From contig JAGNIJ010000010.1 of the NCBI GenBank assembly GCA_018001225.1, positions 37,804-101,803 on the forward strand: a DNA stretch of 64,000 nt. Direction: 5' to 3'. The translations under genes and the position numbers were made by a program. Of this stretch, positions 42,223 through 51,432 are shown piece after piece. How positions within the stretch are numbered: position 1 is the first letter of the stretch; each line of letters opens with the position of its first letter. The stretch is from Kiritimatiellia bacterium. Lineage in GTDB: Bacteria > Verrucomicrobiota > Kiritimatiellia > CAIQIC01 > JAGNIJ01. The notes under the pieces are model-generated. The model searched no databases. It saw nothing but the letters and a program-made list of their open reading frames with translations, and had not been told where the DNA came from.

Positions 42223-42399
42223 ATGAGCAAGAATATGATTATCGCCTTGGTCTTGATGGTCGTCGCGGTTGTGATCTTCATCGTCAACCGCGAGAAGACG
42301 AGCGTGGACCTGCTGTTCACGACCATCAACCAGGCCAAGTCCTTCGTCTTCCTCGGTTTCACCGCGCTCGGCGTCGTGATCGGCGTGCTGCTGAAGTAA
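42223..42399 (+). CDS. Small two-helix membrane protein (LapA/DUF1049-like)
   Basis: The 58-aa product has two hydrophobic helices (about 5-20 and 38-57) joined by a short polar turn (NREKTSVDLLFTTINQ). This pattern resembles LapA/DUF1049-type inner-membrane proteins, but it is too short for certain assignment. A strong CAGGAGGA lies 7 bp before the ATG, and CATAAT at 42195-42200 is a possible -10 box. It lies 3 bp from the sirtuin gene. Confidence 0.7.
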   Translation: MSKNMIIALVLMVVAVVIFIVNREKTSVDLLFTTINQAKSFVFLGFTALGVVIGVLLK

Positions 42400-42402
42400 T
42401 CC

Positions 42403-43140
42403 ATGCACCCGGCGGCGGATCCCATCCACGCGGCGGCGGACCTTGTGCGCGGGGCCCGCCGGATCGCGGTCCTGACGGGCGCCGGCATCTCGACGCCGTC
42501 CGGCATTCCCGATTTCCGCTCGGCGGACGGGCTCTACGCCGACGAGCGCAACGCCAACGTGTTCGACATCGGGGAGTTCCACCGCCGCCCGGAGCATTTC
42601 TACCGCTTTGCCCGCGAGTTCTACCCGATGCTGGAGCGGGCGCAACCCAATACCGCGCACCGGGCCCTGGCGGCCTGGGAACAGGCCGGGAAGGAAGTCC
42701 ATGTCGCCACGCAGAACATCGACGACCTGCACCAGCGCGCGGGTTCGACCCGCGTCTATCCGGTTCATGGAACGGTGGAGACCAGCACGTGCCTTGAATG
42801 CGGCGCCGCACGCCGCACGTCGGAACTGGTCCCCGAGATCATGGCGGGCCGCGTGCCGCGCTGCGGCTGCGGCGGGGTGTTCAAACCCGACATCACGTTC
42901 TTCGGCGAGCAACTCCCGGAGGCTGCGTGGAACCGGTCGGTCGAGGCCATGCGCGGCGCGGACCTGGTCCTGGTGATCGGAACGAGCCTCGCGGTGTACC
43001 CGGCCGCCTCGCTGCCGGATTACCGCGGGCCGGACGCCGCCCTGATCGTGGTCAACCGGGATCCGACCCCGCTGGACGGCGCGGCAGACGTGGTGTTGCA
43101 CGGGGACCTGGCGGAAATGTTCGGGCGATTGGAGGCATGA
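42403..43140 (+). CDS. cobB: NAD-dependent protein deacylase, sirtuin family
   Basis: The 245-aa product removes acyl groups from protein lysines using NAD. The NAD-binding motif GAGISTPSGIPDFRS is at about 27-41. The catalytic core TQNIDDLHQRAG is followed by HGTVETSTC with the active-site His. The zinc-binding Cys are C-L-E-C and C-G-C, the latter pair closer together than usual. VIGTSLAVYPAASLPDY closes the Rossmann fold. It is 3 bp downstream of the small membrane protein. The symbol reflects family membership; substrate range is not known. Confidence 0.9.
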   Translation: MHPAADPIHAAADLVRGARRIAVLTGAGISTPSGIPDFRSADGLYADERNANVFDIGEFHRRPEHFYRFAREFYPMLERAQPNTAHRALAAWEQAGKEVHVATQNIDDLHQRAGSTRVYPVHGTVETSTCLECGAARRTSELVPEIMAGRVPRCGCGGVFKPDITFFGEQLPEAAWNRSVEAMRGADLVLVIGTSLAVYPAASLPDYRGPDAALIVVNRDPTPLDGAADVVLHGDLAEMFGRLEA

Positions 43141-43146
43141 TTCTGC

Positions 43147-43176
43147 TTGAGATACCGGCCCGGCCGCCTTTAAAAT
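43147..43176 (+). promoter_or_regulatory. Sigma-70-like promoter of the amino-sugar operon
   Basis: TTGAGA (43147-43152), an 18-bp spacer and TAAAAT (43171-43176) lie just before the beta-helix acyltransferase gene. TTGGAGAA follows as the ribosome binding site. Confidence 0.55.
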
Positions 43177-43198
43177 ACTCACACTTTTGGAGAACCCC

Positions 43199-44416
43199 AT
43201 GGACCCCAGCCCAGCGGTAAAAAACCTGTTGCAACGCGGCGTCGTCATGCCCTGTCCGGCCGCGGTCGAGGTCGGCGACGATGTACACCCGGAGCGCATT
43301 GCTCCGGGTGTCGTGCTTCATGCGGGCAGCGCCGTGCGCGGCGCCGAGACGGCGATCGGCGCCGGCTCGGTGATCGGCGGCGAGGCGCCCGCGACGGTGG
43401 AGGATTGCCAGCTTGGAAAGAAAGTGGCGCTGAAAGGCGGCTATTTCTCGGGCGCGACGTTCCTGGACGGCGCGAACATGGGCAGCGCGGCGCACGTCCG
43501 GCCGGGCACGCTGCTGGAGGAAGAGGCCAACGGCGCCCACGCGGTCGGCCTCAAGCAGACGATCTTCCTCCCCTACGTCACGGCCGGCAGCCTGATCAAT
43601 TTCTGCGACGCGCTGATGGCGGGCGGCACCAGCCGGAAGAATCACAGCGAGATCGGCTCGTCGTACATTCATTTCAACTTCACGCCGCACCAGGACAAGG
43701 CCACGCCGTCGCTGATCGGCGACGTGCCGCGCGGCGTCATGCTCGACCGGCCGGCGATCTTCCTGGGCGGGCAGGGCGGGCTGGTCGGCCCGGTGCGGAT
43801 CGCCTTCGGCACGGTGATCCCGGCGGGACAGATCTGCCGGCGGGACATTCTCGAGGAAAGCCGGCTCTACGCGGGCGCGCCCGCCTCCGGCGACGGCGGG
43901 CTGCGGCCGTACAGCGCGCAGATGTATCGCAGCATCACCCGCGTGGTGAGAAATAATATGATCTACATCGGGAATATCTGGGCGCTGCGGCGCTGGTACG
44001 AGCAGGTCCGGAAACCCTGGATGACCGGCGACCCGATCGCGCAGGCCTGCTACGAGGGCGCCGTGGCGCGCTTGGACGAGGTGCTGGAGGAGCGCGTCAA
44101 GCGCCTGGGCGACCTGGCGGGCCGGATGGCGAAATCGCTGGAACTGGCGAAGAAGGATTCCTTGCCCGAGCCCGTGCTGGCGCGCCAGCGCGAGCTGATG
44201 GAGCGCTGGCCGGAGTGGGAGGGCGTCCTGAAGCGGGGGCCGGGGGAGGGGACCGGCGCCGCGGAACGCGATGCCTTCCTGCAGGTGTGGAGCGCCGCGG
44301 ATCGGGGCGCGGGCTATCTCAAGGCGGTGGCCGCGCTGCCGGAAAACGCGCGCCGCGCCGGCTCGGCCTGGCTGCAGGCGCTGGTGGACGAGATGTCGGC
44401 TTTGTGGAAAGACTAG
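43199..44416 (+). CDS. Left-handed beta-helix acyltransferase, GlmU C-half-like
   Basis: The 405-aa product has hexapeptide-repeat turns from about residue 20 (VEVGDDVHPERIAPGVVLHAGSAVRG and onward) and the GlmU-like segments GTSRKNHSEIGSSYIHFNF and FLGGQGGLVGPVRIAFGTVIPAG. A helical C-terminal region (about 260-405) follows. The nucleotidyltransferase domain that precedes the helix in GlmU is absent. Placed directly before glmM, it may acetylate glucosamine-1-phosphate, leaving uridylyl transfer to another protein. It resembles proteins often labelled UDP-GlcNAc pyrophosphorylase in verrucomicrobial genomes, so the exact reaction is uncertain. Confidence 0.78.
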   Translation: MDPSPAVKNLLQRGVVMPCPAAVEVGDDVHPERIAPGVVLHAGSAVRGAETAIGAGSVIGGEAPATVEDCQLGKKVALKGGYFSGATFLDGANMGSAAHVRPGTLLEEEANGAHAVGLKQTIFLPYVTAGSLINFCDALMAGGTSRKNHSEIGSSYIHFNFTPHQDKATPSLIGDVPRGVMLDRPAIFLGGQGGLVGPVRIAFGTVIPAGQICRRDILEESRLYAGAPASGDGGLRPYSAQMYRSITRVVRNNMIYIGNIWALRRWYEQVRKPWMTGDPIAQACYEGAVARLDEVLEERVKRLGDLAGRMAKSLELAKKDSLPEPVLARQRELMERWPEWEGVLKRGPGEGTGAAERDAFLQVWSAADRGAGYLKAVAALPENARRAGSAWLQALVDEMSALWKD

Positions 44417-44437
44417 ACCCAACCCAGGAGAACGACC

Positions 44438-45793
44438 ATGGCAAGGCTATTCGGGACGGACGGCGTGCGCGGGGTGGCCAACGTCTACCCCATGACGGCG
44501 GAAATGGCGCTGGAACTCGGGCGCGCCACGGCCTACGTATGTAAACGGCACAAGAAGACGGGCCCGCACCGCATCGTGATCGGCAAGGATACCCGGGTCA
44601 GCGGCTACATGCTGGAGACCGCCCTGACCGCCGGCATCACCTCGATGGGCGTGGACGTCCTGCTGGTCGGGCCCATGCCGACGCCGGGCATTGCGTTCAT
44701 CACACAGAGCATGCGCGCGGACGCCGGGATGGTGATCTCCGCCTCACACAATCCCTTCGAGGACAACGGCATCAAGATCTTCTCCCGGGATGGCTTCAAG
44801 CTGCCCGACGCCGAGGAGGACGAGATCGAGCGGTTGATCACCTCGGGCGAGATCAAGAACATCCGCGCCACGGCCCACGACATCGGCAAGGCCCATCGCA
44901 TCGACGACGCCATGGGGCGGTATATTGTCTTCTGCAAGAACACCGTGCCCGAGGACGTGAGCCTGGACGGGCTGAAGGTCGTGCTGGACTGCGCCAACGG
45001 GGCCACCTACCGCGTCGCGCCGATCATTTTCTGGGAACTGGGCGCGGAGGTCACGGCCATCCATTGCGAGCCTGACGGCACCAACATCAATGCGAACTGC
45101 GGCTCGCAGCACACGCAGGACCTGTCGGCCAAGGTGCGGGAGATGAAGGCGGATGTCGGCCTGGCGTTCGACGGCGACGGCGACCGGCTGATCGCCGTGG
45201 ACGAGAACGGCGAGGAGATCACCGGCGACCACATCCTGACGATCTGCGCCAAGATGCTCAAGGAGAGCGGCCGGCTGACGAACAACCTCGTCATCTCGAC
45301 GGTCATGAGCAATTTCGGGTTCGGGCTGGCGCTCAAGGAGTTGGGCATCCAGCACGGGGCGGCCAAGGTGGGCGACCGGTACGTGCTCGAGATGATGCAG
45401 CAGAAGGGCGCCGTGCTCGGCGGCGAGGCCTCCGGCCACATCATCCTCCTCGAGCACCACACCACGGGCGACGGGATCCTGTCCGCGCTGCAACTGCTGA
45501 CCGCGATGCGCCACCAGGACCGCAAGCTCTCCGAACTGGCGACGCTGATGAAATTGTTCCCCCAGAAGACCATCAACGTGGACGTGGCGAAGAAGCCGCC
45601 GCTGGAGGAACTGCCCGACGTGCAGGCCGCGATCAAGACGGCCGAGGCGGAACTCGGGGACAAGGGCCGGGTCCTGGTCCGCTATTCCGGCACCCAGTCC
45701 ATGTGCCGCGTGATGGTGGAAGGTCCGAACGACGAAACCGTCAATCGATTGGCGAAGACGCTGGCGGACCAGGTCAAGAAGAGCATCGGCTGA
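44438..45793 (+). CDS. glmM: Phosphoglucosamine mutase
   Basis: This 451-aa enzyme interconverts glucosamine-6-phosphate and glucosamine-1-phosphate for peptidoglycan and LPS precursor synthesis. The N-terminus reads LFGTDGVRGVAN. The phosphoserine loop is ISASHNPFEDNGIK with Ser103. The metal-binding loop is FDGDGDR and the sugar-binding loop GEASGHIIL. The C-terminal phosphate-binding loop is RYSGTQSMCRVMVEG. Length is typical. GAGAAC precedes the ATG. It lies between the beta-helix acyltransferase and a NagB-like gene. Confidence 0.95.
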   Translation: MARLFGTDGVRGVANVYPMTAEMALELGRATAYVCKRHKKTGPHRIVIGKDTRVSGYMLETALTAGITSMGVDVLLVGPMPTPGIAFITQSMRADAGMVISASHNPFEDNGIKIFSRDGFKLPDAEEDEIERLITSGEIKNIRATAHDIGKAHRIDDAMGRYIVFCKNTVPEDVSLDGLKVVLDCANGATYRVAPIIFWELGAEVTAIHCEPDGTNINANCGSQHTQDLSAKVREMKADVGLAFDGDGDRLIAVDENGEEITGDHILTICAKMLKESGRLTNNLVISTVMSNFGFGLALKELGIQHGAAKVGDRYVLEMMQQKGAVLGGEASGHIILLEHHTTGDGILSALQLLTAMRHQDRKLSELATLMKLFPQKTINVDVAKKPPLEELPDVQAAIKTAEAELGDKGRVLVRYSGTQSMCRVMVEGPNDETVNRLAKTLADQVKKSIG

Positions 45794-45813
45794 TTCGAAA
45801 AAGGAGAAGGAGC

Positions 45814-46842
45814 ATGCCCTGCAAGGTCATCATTACGCGGGATTTCGATCATGCCAGCGAAGTAGCCGCCCGCTGCGTGGCGACGGATATACGCAACGTG
45901 CTGGCCGCGCGGGAGGAATACGTGATCGGCCTGGCCACGGGCATGTCGCCGTCGGGCCTGTACAAGGACTTGGCCAAGACGGCCAACGGCGGCGCGTTCG
46001 ACAGCTCCCGGATACGGAGCTTCAACCTGGACGAGTACATCGGCCTGCCGGGCGAGAATCCGCAGCAGCGCGCCCTGCACCCGGAGAGCTATAGCTTCTT
46101 CATGATCCAGGAGCTCTTCGGGCTCCTTCAGAAGAAGTTTCGCGAAACCAACGTGCCGTGGGGTTGCCTGATCGACCAGGAGAAGTTCATGGCCGAGTTG
46201 AAGGCGAACCCGGGAGACTGGACGGAGCAGGGGAAGGACAAGGGGCGCTCGATCGCCATCAAGGCGGACGCGAAGTCCGAGTACCTGCGCTGGGTTCGCC
46301 GCGAGATCCTGGACGCGTACGAGGCCAAGATCAAGCGGATGGGCGGAATTGACCTGCACATCGTCGGGGTGGGCGGGCGCGGCCACGTGGGTTTCCACGA
46401 AGCCGGCATCCCGTTCGCGGGCAGCCGGGTCCTAGTCGTCAAACTGGACGACAACACGATCCAGAACGCCGTCACCGACGGGCATTTCCGGCGCATCGAG
46501 GAAAGCCCGCGGTACGCGGTTTCCATGGGCGCGGAGCTGATCTACGAGGCGCGCAAGGTGCTGCTCATCGCCATGGGCAAGCGCAAGTCCGAGCCGGTGG
46601 CCACGTCGCTGGCGCAGGATCCGACCGATGCCGTGCCGATCTCGTACGGGCAGGTCTTCGCGAAACGCGGCGGCGAGATGATCTACGTCATTGATCGCGA
46701 AGCTGCCGCCGGCGTGTTCGAGCAGAGGGACGCCATCCGGGCGCGCGGCGTGCAGATCGAGGACTTGAGCAGCGGCGTCGCCGCCCGACGGGTCGAGGAT
46801 CTCAAGTTCTTCCGCAATCCGCAGACCGGGTTGATGGGCTAG
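45814..46842 (+). CDS. Glucosamine-6-phosphate deaminase-like (NagB family) protein
   Basis: The 342-aa product has the NagB/6-phosphogluconolactonase fold: GLATGMSPSGLYKDL phosphate loop, FNLDEYIGL with the catalytic Asp73, and GGIDLHIVGVGGRGHVGFHEAG near 190. It keeps His and Glu of the ring-opening triad, but the first Asp (NDGH in Escherichia coli) is Arg here (GRGH). It is also longer than usual (about 260) because of an insertion around 110-165. It may be a deaminase variant or an isomerase on a related amino sugar. AAGGAGAAGGAG precedes the chosen ATG. The final codon overlaps the convergent gene. Confidence 0.82.
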   Translation: MPCKVIITRDFDHASEVAARCVATDIRNVLAAREEYVIGLATGMSPSGLYKDLAKTANGGAFDSSRIRSFNLDEYIGLPGENPQQRALHPESYSFFMIQELFGLLQKKFRETNVPWGCLIDQEKFMAELKANPGDWTEQGKDKGRSIAIKADAKSEYLRWVRREILDAYEAKIKRMGGIDLHIVGVGGRGHVGFHEAGIPFAGSRVLVVKLDDNTIQNAVTDGHFRRIEESPRYAVSMGAELIYEARKVLLIAMGKRKSEPVATSLAQDPTDAVPISYGQVFAKRGGEMIYVIDREAAAGVFEQRDAIRARGVQIEDLSSGVAARRVEDLKFFRNPQTGLMG

Positions 46843-47744
46843 TAGATTTCCTCGCCCTCTTCCTGGGTGAAGAACAGGTGGTTGTACTGCTCGGCGCTGA
46901 AGCGTTCCTCCGGCGCAAGGAGGGCCTGCTCGGCCTCCTCGCGTTCCTTGACGGCGGCGGCCTCCAGATGGACGAGGCGCTGGGGGACCTGGCGCTCGTG
47001 CAGCAGGCCCTTGATCTGCTGGAACAGCGCGCGGCTGCCGTACAGCAGGCGGCTTTCGTCCATGATCTTGCAGGCGACCATCGATTCGAACGTGTCGAAG
47101 TTCGTCTGCTCCCGGACGCGGTGGAAGCCCTTTACGAGGTAGTCCACCTCCTCGCGGTAGTCGGGGTGAACGAGCAGGTAATGCTTTTTCCTGTAGATGG
47201 CGGCGTCGAGGGCCTGGATCGCATCCGCGGGCAGGTCGTCCGACGCCACGACGACGATGTCGAGGTCGGAGCCGCGGACCATCTCGCCGGTGCTTTTCTC
47301 GGGGCGCGGCACGCGGTGGGCCATGTTGTACATGACATCGCCGGCGATCAGGAAGCAGAAGCGCTCCGCCAGCGTGTCGTCGTTCAATTCCGCCAGGGCG
47401 GAGACGGCGACCTCGCGGGCAAGGCTGATTTTATCCTGGCTGATCGCGGCCGCGGCGCGGCGCAGGTCCTCGGCCCTCTTTGCCGCCAGCGTGGCTTGCT
47501 CCTTGAGCCCCAGGACCGTGTAGGTCAGGAATTCGCGCCGGATCGACGGGGACAGGCGGGCGTAGCCGTCGACGGCGCGATCCAGGCGGAGGTACCGGCG
47601 GCCGAAGAGGATCCGCCGCAGCGCCGGGATCCGGCGGCACTCGCGCCAGAGGGGCAGGACGTCCATCCGCGCGCGTTCCAGCAACTCCGCCCCGGTGAGC
47701 GGGCCCGACACCCATAGAGTATCCCGCAGCATTCGTTCCATCAT
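46839..47744 (-). CDS. Nucleotidyltransferase-fold protein of unknown function
   Basis: The 301-aa product is mostly helical at first. It then has a minimal nucleotidyltransferase signature, GSDLDIVVVASDD (about 160), preceded by a long region rather than at the N-terminus as in MNT proteins. The third acidic residue may lie in the VDYLVKGFH region. No signal peptide is present. It overlaps the DUF364 gene by ATGA, and its stop overlaps that of the convergent nagB-like gene. It could adenylylate or uridylylate a protein or RNA, but the substrate is unknown. Confidence 0.7.
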   Translation of the reverse strand: MMERMLRDTLWVSGPLTGAELLERARMDVLPLWRECRRIPALRRILFGRRYLRLDRAVDGYARLSPSIRREFLTYTVLGLKEQATLAAKRAEDLRRAAAAISQDKISLAREVAVSALAELNDDTLAERFCFLIAGDVMYNMAHRVPRPEKSTGEMVRGSDLDIVVVASDDLPADAIQALDAAIYRKKHYLLVHPDYREEVDYLVKGFHRVREQTNFDTFESMVACKIMDESRLLYGSRALFQQIKGLLHERQVPQRLVHLEAAAVKEREEAEQALLAPEERFSAEQYNHLFFTQEEGEEIY

Positions 47745-48484
47745 AAATCCCGGACCCTCGTCAACAGGCGGACCCCGTGGCCGCGCACCTGCTTGAAGCA
47801 GGCTCCCTGGCTGATGTGGCGGAGCACCGCCTCCGCGTCGGTCACGCGCGTTCCGCAGATCGCATCAATGCCGTGATCGAAAAGGATCGGAGCGAGCGGG
47901 GCCGTCGGGCCGGTCAGGACCACGTAACTTTCCGCGCAGAGGGGCAGCAGCGCTTCGATCGTGTGGTTGATGAGCGTGGAGGCGGTCATGCAAACGACAT
48001 CGCAGGAGGGCAGAATTTCCGCCGCCTGTGTGTCCGGCAGGTCGCCGGGCCGGGGCCGCTGCTCGATCACGTACACCTTTTTAGCCGCTTCACGCAGTTT
48101 CGGAATGAAACCGAAATGGCCGACGACCCCGATCGTGCGGCCGCGGCCCTTTTCCATCAAGAGGTCCACCGCGCCGCGCTCGACGCACTTCGATTCGTCC
48201 ACCTCGAGCATGGAGTTGACCGCCGCCATGCCGATGGAGGCGGCCACCGTGTCTTCCGAGAGCGCGTAGGCGGCGAGTTCGCCCGCCGTTTTTTCGAGCA
48301 GCTGCCCGGCGTCGGGGACGGTGATGTCGGCGTGGTCGCTGTGCTGGCGGTCCTCGCCTCGAACGGTGGACGAAAGGCCGGAATGCTTCGTGGTGACGAG
48401 CGTCCAGAACGCGCAGGACCAGACCGCACGGACCGGATGATCCCGGTGCGGAAGCGAGTCGAGCATGTCCTTCAGGATTCGCAT
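47741..48484 (-). CDS. DUF364/DUF4213-type putative chelation protein
   Basis: The 247-aa product has an N-terminal DUF4213-like region and a C-terminal Rossmann-like DUF364 domain (TIGVVGHFGFIPKLREAAKKVYVIEQRPRPGDLPDTQA, CDVVCMTASTLINHTIEALLP, VVLTGPTAPLAPILFDHGID). The family has been proposed to bind metal or a tetrapyrrole-like ligand, without firm proof. It is cytosolic. It lies 14 bp after the M6 protease gene and overlaps the nucleotidyltransferase gene, so the three are one transcription unit. Why a secreted protease and these two cytosolic proteins travel together is not clear. Confidence 0.82.
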   Translation of the reverse strand: MRILKDMLDSLPHRDHPVRAVWSCAFWTLVTTKHSGLSSTVRGEDRQHSDHADITVPDAGQLLEKTAGELAAYALSEDTVAASIGMAAVNSMLEVDESKCVERGAVDLLMEKGRGRTIGVVGHFGFIPKLREAAKKVYVIEQRPRPGDLPDTQAAEILPSCDVVCMTASTLINHTIEALLPLCAESYVVLTGPTAPLAPILFDHGIDAICGTRVTDAEAVLRHISQGACFKQVRGHGVRLLTRVRDL

Positions 48485-48498
48485 GGAGGTGTGTCCGC

Positions 48499-51321
48499 TC
48501 ACTGTATCCCGATCCGATAGAACTGCAAGGCGCCGTCCATTCGCACCGTTACGTTGCTCGCGGTGGGGAAGTTGGTCACGTTCGCAAACGCCCCGCTGCC
48601 GGCGGCCAGGTTGGAAGCGGCCTGGAGCGAGAGGGTGCGCTCGGCCACCGCTTCGCAGGAGACCGCCAGCAGGGATCCGGCCGCCGGGCGCAGGCACACG
48701 GCCTCCACGGGACTGCCGTTCCATATCCGCACCGTCGCCTGCGTGCCGGCATCGCTGATGAGCCGGACGTTCCATCCGTAGGCCGGCGCGCTCGCTCCCG
48801 GGTTTCCCGTGCCGCCCGCCGAGGTGCCGCCGTTCACGAGGTTGGTGGTGTACTGCTGAAAGACCGTCGTGCCTTCCGTCACACGCTCCTGGACGATGTA
48901 CCAGAAATTGGAGTGGCCCGGGTACCCGGTGGCCTTGGGCCCGTAGTTGCTGACGCAGGGGATGACCACGCTGGCATCCCACTGCGCCGTCATCCAGCGG
49001 CTGGTGTCCCCGGCCATGGCGGCCTTTTCCAGGCCGGGATAGTAGCCCAGGGCATCGCTGAACAAGGATACGGCAGGCCGCCCCGGGAATCCGGTGGCCG
49101 CCTGGATGAACGCCGGCTCCAGCCAGAAGGCCGGGGTGTTCGACAGGGTGAACGGCGCGTCCCGCATCAGGCAGCGGCTGGCGATGTTCGCCTGTTCCCC
49201 GGTGTACCCCTGCTGGAGCCACCAGGGATCGTGGTAGGGCGCGGGATGGGCATCCACGACCAGCAACCGCCCCTTCGGGCCGAACGAGGGCCCGTCCGCG
49301 AGATAGTCCGCGATTTCATTGTCCGAGTAGCGCGGGTTGTCGTACCAGACCAGCAGGCCCGAACCGACCGGGCCGAACCGCCAGGCGTCCCCGCCCAGGC
49401 AGCTGTCGTAGCCGCCGGACGCGGAGGTGTTGCGCCATTGCAGGTAGTACCCGTGGGGTGTGATGCGCGCGCCGGTGTTGCGGGCCCAGGGCGCCGTGTA
49501 CTGCCAGTAGCCCGTGTCGGTCTCCGCGTTGTCGTACAGGAGCGTGGAAACTCCCGAGACCACCCGCACCTCGTCCACGAACGCCCCATCGCCCAGGACG
49601 GAGTAATCCGTCCAGTACTGGAAGGCCAGGTGGACGCTCTTGTTGCTGTAGGCGTTGAGGCTGTTGGTCCATGAGCGGTAGGCCGGGTACCCGGCGCTGG
49701 TCCCGTCGTAGCTGGCGATCTCGATCCAGCCGGCCCCGTTGTTCGTGGAAACGTAGACGGAGAAGAAATCATAACCGGCTTCCGTGTCGTAGGCCGCGTC
49801 GTAGCGCAGGGAGGCCCCCGCCGCCGGGATCGCGAGCGAAGAGCTTAGAATCATCGTGGCATTGGCGTCAAAGTCCGCGCCGCCCCACCACTGGTACTGC
49901 CCCCGCGGCTGCACCGGCAGCGCCTCGACCTGGTCGGGCAGTTCGATTTTGACCGCCCTGTGGACGTCCGGCCCGCCCGGGAACCCGCTGGCTTGCCCGA
50001 GGGTCACCGTGTACACCTGCGCGGTGTCGCTGATCACCAGCGGATCCAGCCAGCCCCACTGGTCGAGATGCAGGGGATCCATGGCGGGAGGCTGGAACCC
50101 GAGGGGGAATCCCGTCCAGTCGTCCGACATCAGGGACCAGAACCCCACCGATGTGTTGCCGTCGCCGTACGTGTACAGGTCGATGGCCCCGAGGTTGTGC
50201 GCGTACTCGTGGGCCAGAACCCCGATCCCGCAGTTCTCCGGCATCATGATGTACGTGGAGGCCGACACCCCGGGCGTGATTTCGTACGGGGTCGCGAGGG
50301 ACCAGGAGTGCGACCAGAGCGCGCCCTCCCCGTAGGCGGTGCGGTTCAGCAGGATCTGGTCGTCCTCCTCGCCGTATCCGGCATGGATGATCCAGAGCCG
50401 GTCGATGATCCCGTCGCTGTCGGTGTCGTACGGCGCCCAGTCGAACGCCGGGTAGGCGGCCTTGACGGCTTCCAGGGCGTCGATGACCAGTTGCCGCGAA
50501 TCGCCGGCGCCGGGGATGCCCCCGCTGCTCGCGGCGCTCGTGGCGCCGGACCGGCGCCCGGGCACCGCGTCCGCGCCGTACCACCAGGTGGAGTTGGTGA
50601 CCTGTACCCAGCCGACCACGTCGCCGGCGATTTCGTAGGCCTGGCCGGAAAAATCCAGGTAGTAGTCGCGGACGGACTTGCCGGAGAAATCGGCGTTCAC
50701 CGGGGAGTTGTCTTCCCGCAGGTAGGAGAAGGTCCAGCCCGCCCCGAAAATGATGTTGCTGTAGAAGGCGGGCGAGAAATCCTCGGTCCATATCGTCTCG
50801 CCGGAGGCGTCCTCGGCCGAGAGCGGCCGGGGGATCTGGTTGTGCAGCGGCCCGGAGTAGGTGAAATTGCTGGTGCCGGCATAGCCGTACTTCGCGGCGA
50901 AGAACGCGGACGCGTTGGTGTTGCCGTAATTCACGCCGTCGTATTCCGTGCGCTCGCAGCGCCCGAGGGGATCCCACGTGGAAACGCCGGCCGTCCACGG
51001 GAACATGTTGGTGCCGGCGAACTCGACCAGGATCACCAGCACCCGGTCGTCGGCCGCCAGTTTCAGCCGGTCTATCGCCGCCTGCAGGGCGGCCTCCCGG
51101 GCCGCGAGCCCGCGGCCGGCCGGCAAGCGCTGCTGCCGCCGGAGTTCGTCGACCAGCCGGTCTCTCTCCCGGATGCGGCGGACCTCCGCCGGGTTGGGTT
51201 GGTCCCGTTCCGAGAAGGCGACGGGCCCGCCGGCGCCATCGCGCGGCATGACTGCCCGGGTGTGAGAAGGCATGAGCCCGCAGGCCAGCAGGACGGCTGC
51301 AAGAACCAAAATCCGCTTCAT
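48499..51321 (-). CDS. Secreted M6-family (immune inhibitor A-like) metalloprotease
   Basis: The 940-aa product has a signal peptide (about 23 residues) and a propeptide-like charged helical region (30-90). The M6 catalytic domain contains the zinc motif HEYAHNLG near residue 370, with the downstream GFWSLMSDDW turn. An Asp-rich calcium motif (DTDSDGIIDRLW) lies before it. The middle beta-sandwich (about 470-640, MAM/immune-inhibitor-like: FFSVYVSTNNGAGW) and C-terminal domains end in FYRIGIQ. It would degrade extracellular proteins. It is first in a three-gene operon on the minus strand. Confidence 0.88.
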   Translation of the reverse strand: MKRILVLAAVLLACGLMPSHTRAVMPRDGAGGPVAFSERDQPNPAEVRRIRERDRLVDELRRQQRLPAGRGLAAREAALQAAIDRLKLAADDRVLVILVEFAGTNMFPWTAGVSTWDPLGRCERTEYDGVNYGNTNASAFFAAKYGYAGTSNFTYSGPLHNQIPRPLSAEDASGETIWTEDFSPAFYSNIIFGAGWTFSYLREDNSPVNADFSGKSVRDYYLDFSGQAYEIAGDVVGWVQVTNSTWWYGADAVPGRRSGATSAASSGGIPGAGDSRQLVIDALEAVKAAYPAFDWAPYDTDSDGIIDRLWIIHAGYGEEDDQILLNRTAYGEGALWSHSWSLATPYEITPGVSASTYIMMPENCGIGVLAHEYAHNLGAIDLYTYGDGNTSVGFWSLMSDDWTGFPLGFQPPAMDPLHLDQWGWLDPLVISDTAQVYTVTLGQASGFPGGPDVHRAVKIELPDQVEALPVQPRGQYQWWGGADFDANATMILSSSLAIPAAGASLRYDAAYDTEAGYDFFSVYVSTNNGAGWIEIASYDGTSAGYPAYRSWTNSLNAYSNKSVHLAFQYWTDYSVLGDGAFVDEVRVVSGVSTLLYDNAETDTGYWQYTAPWARNTGARITPHGYYLQWRNTSASGGYDSCLGGDAWRFGPVGSGLLVWYDNPRYSDNEIADYLADGPSFGPKGRLLVVDAHPAPYHDPWWLQQGYTGEQANIASRCLMRDAPFTLSNTPAFWLEPAFIQAATGFPGRPAVSLFSDALGYYPGLEKAAMAGDTSRWMTAQWDASVVIPCVSNYGPKATGYPGHSNFWYIVQERVTEGTTVFQQYTTNLVNGGTSAGGTGNPGASAPAYGWNVRLISDAGTQATVRIWNGSPVEAVCLRPAAGSLLAVSCEAVAERTLSLQAASNLAAGSGAFANVTNFPTASNVTVRMDGALQFYRIGIQ

Positions 51322-51432
51322 AGGCGCCTCCCCGGCGAGGATGGATTCTCATCCATGCACGGCGGAATGCTACCCCCGGGCGGCCGTCCGGTCCATGCCA
51401 TTCCTGCCCTGGGGCCCGGGCGGGAGGGGCGG

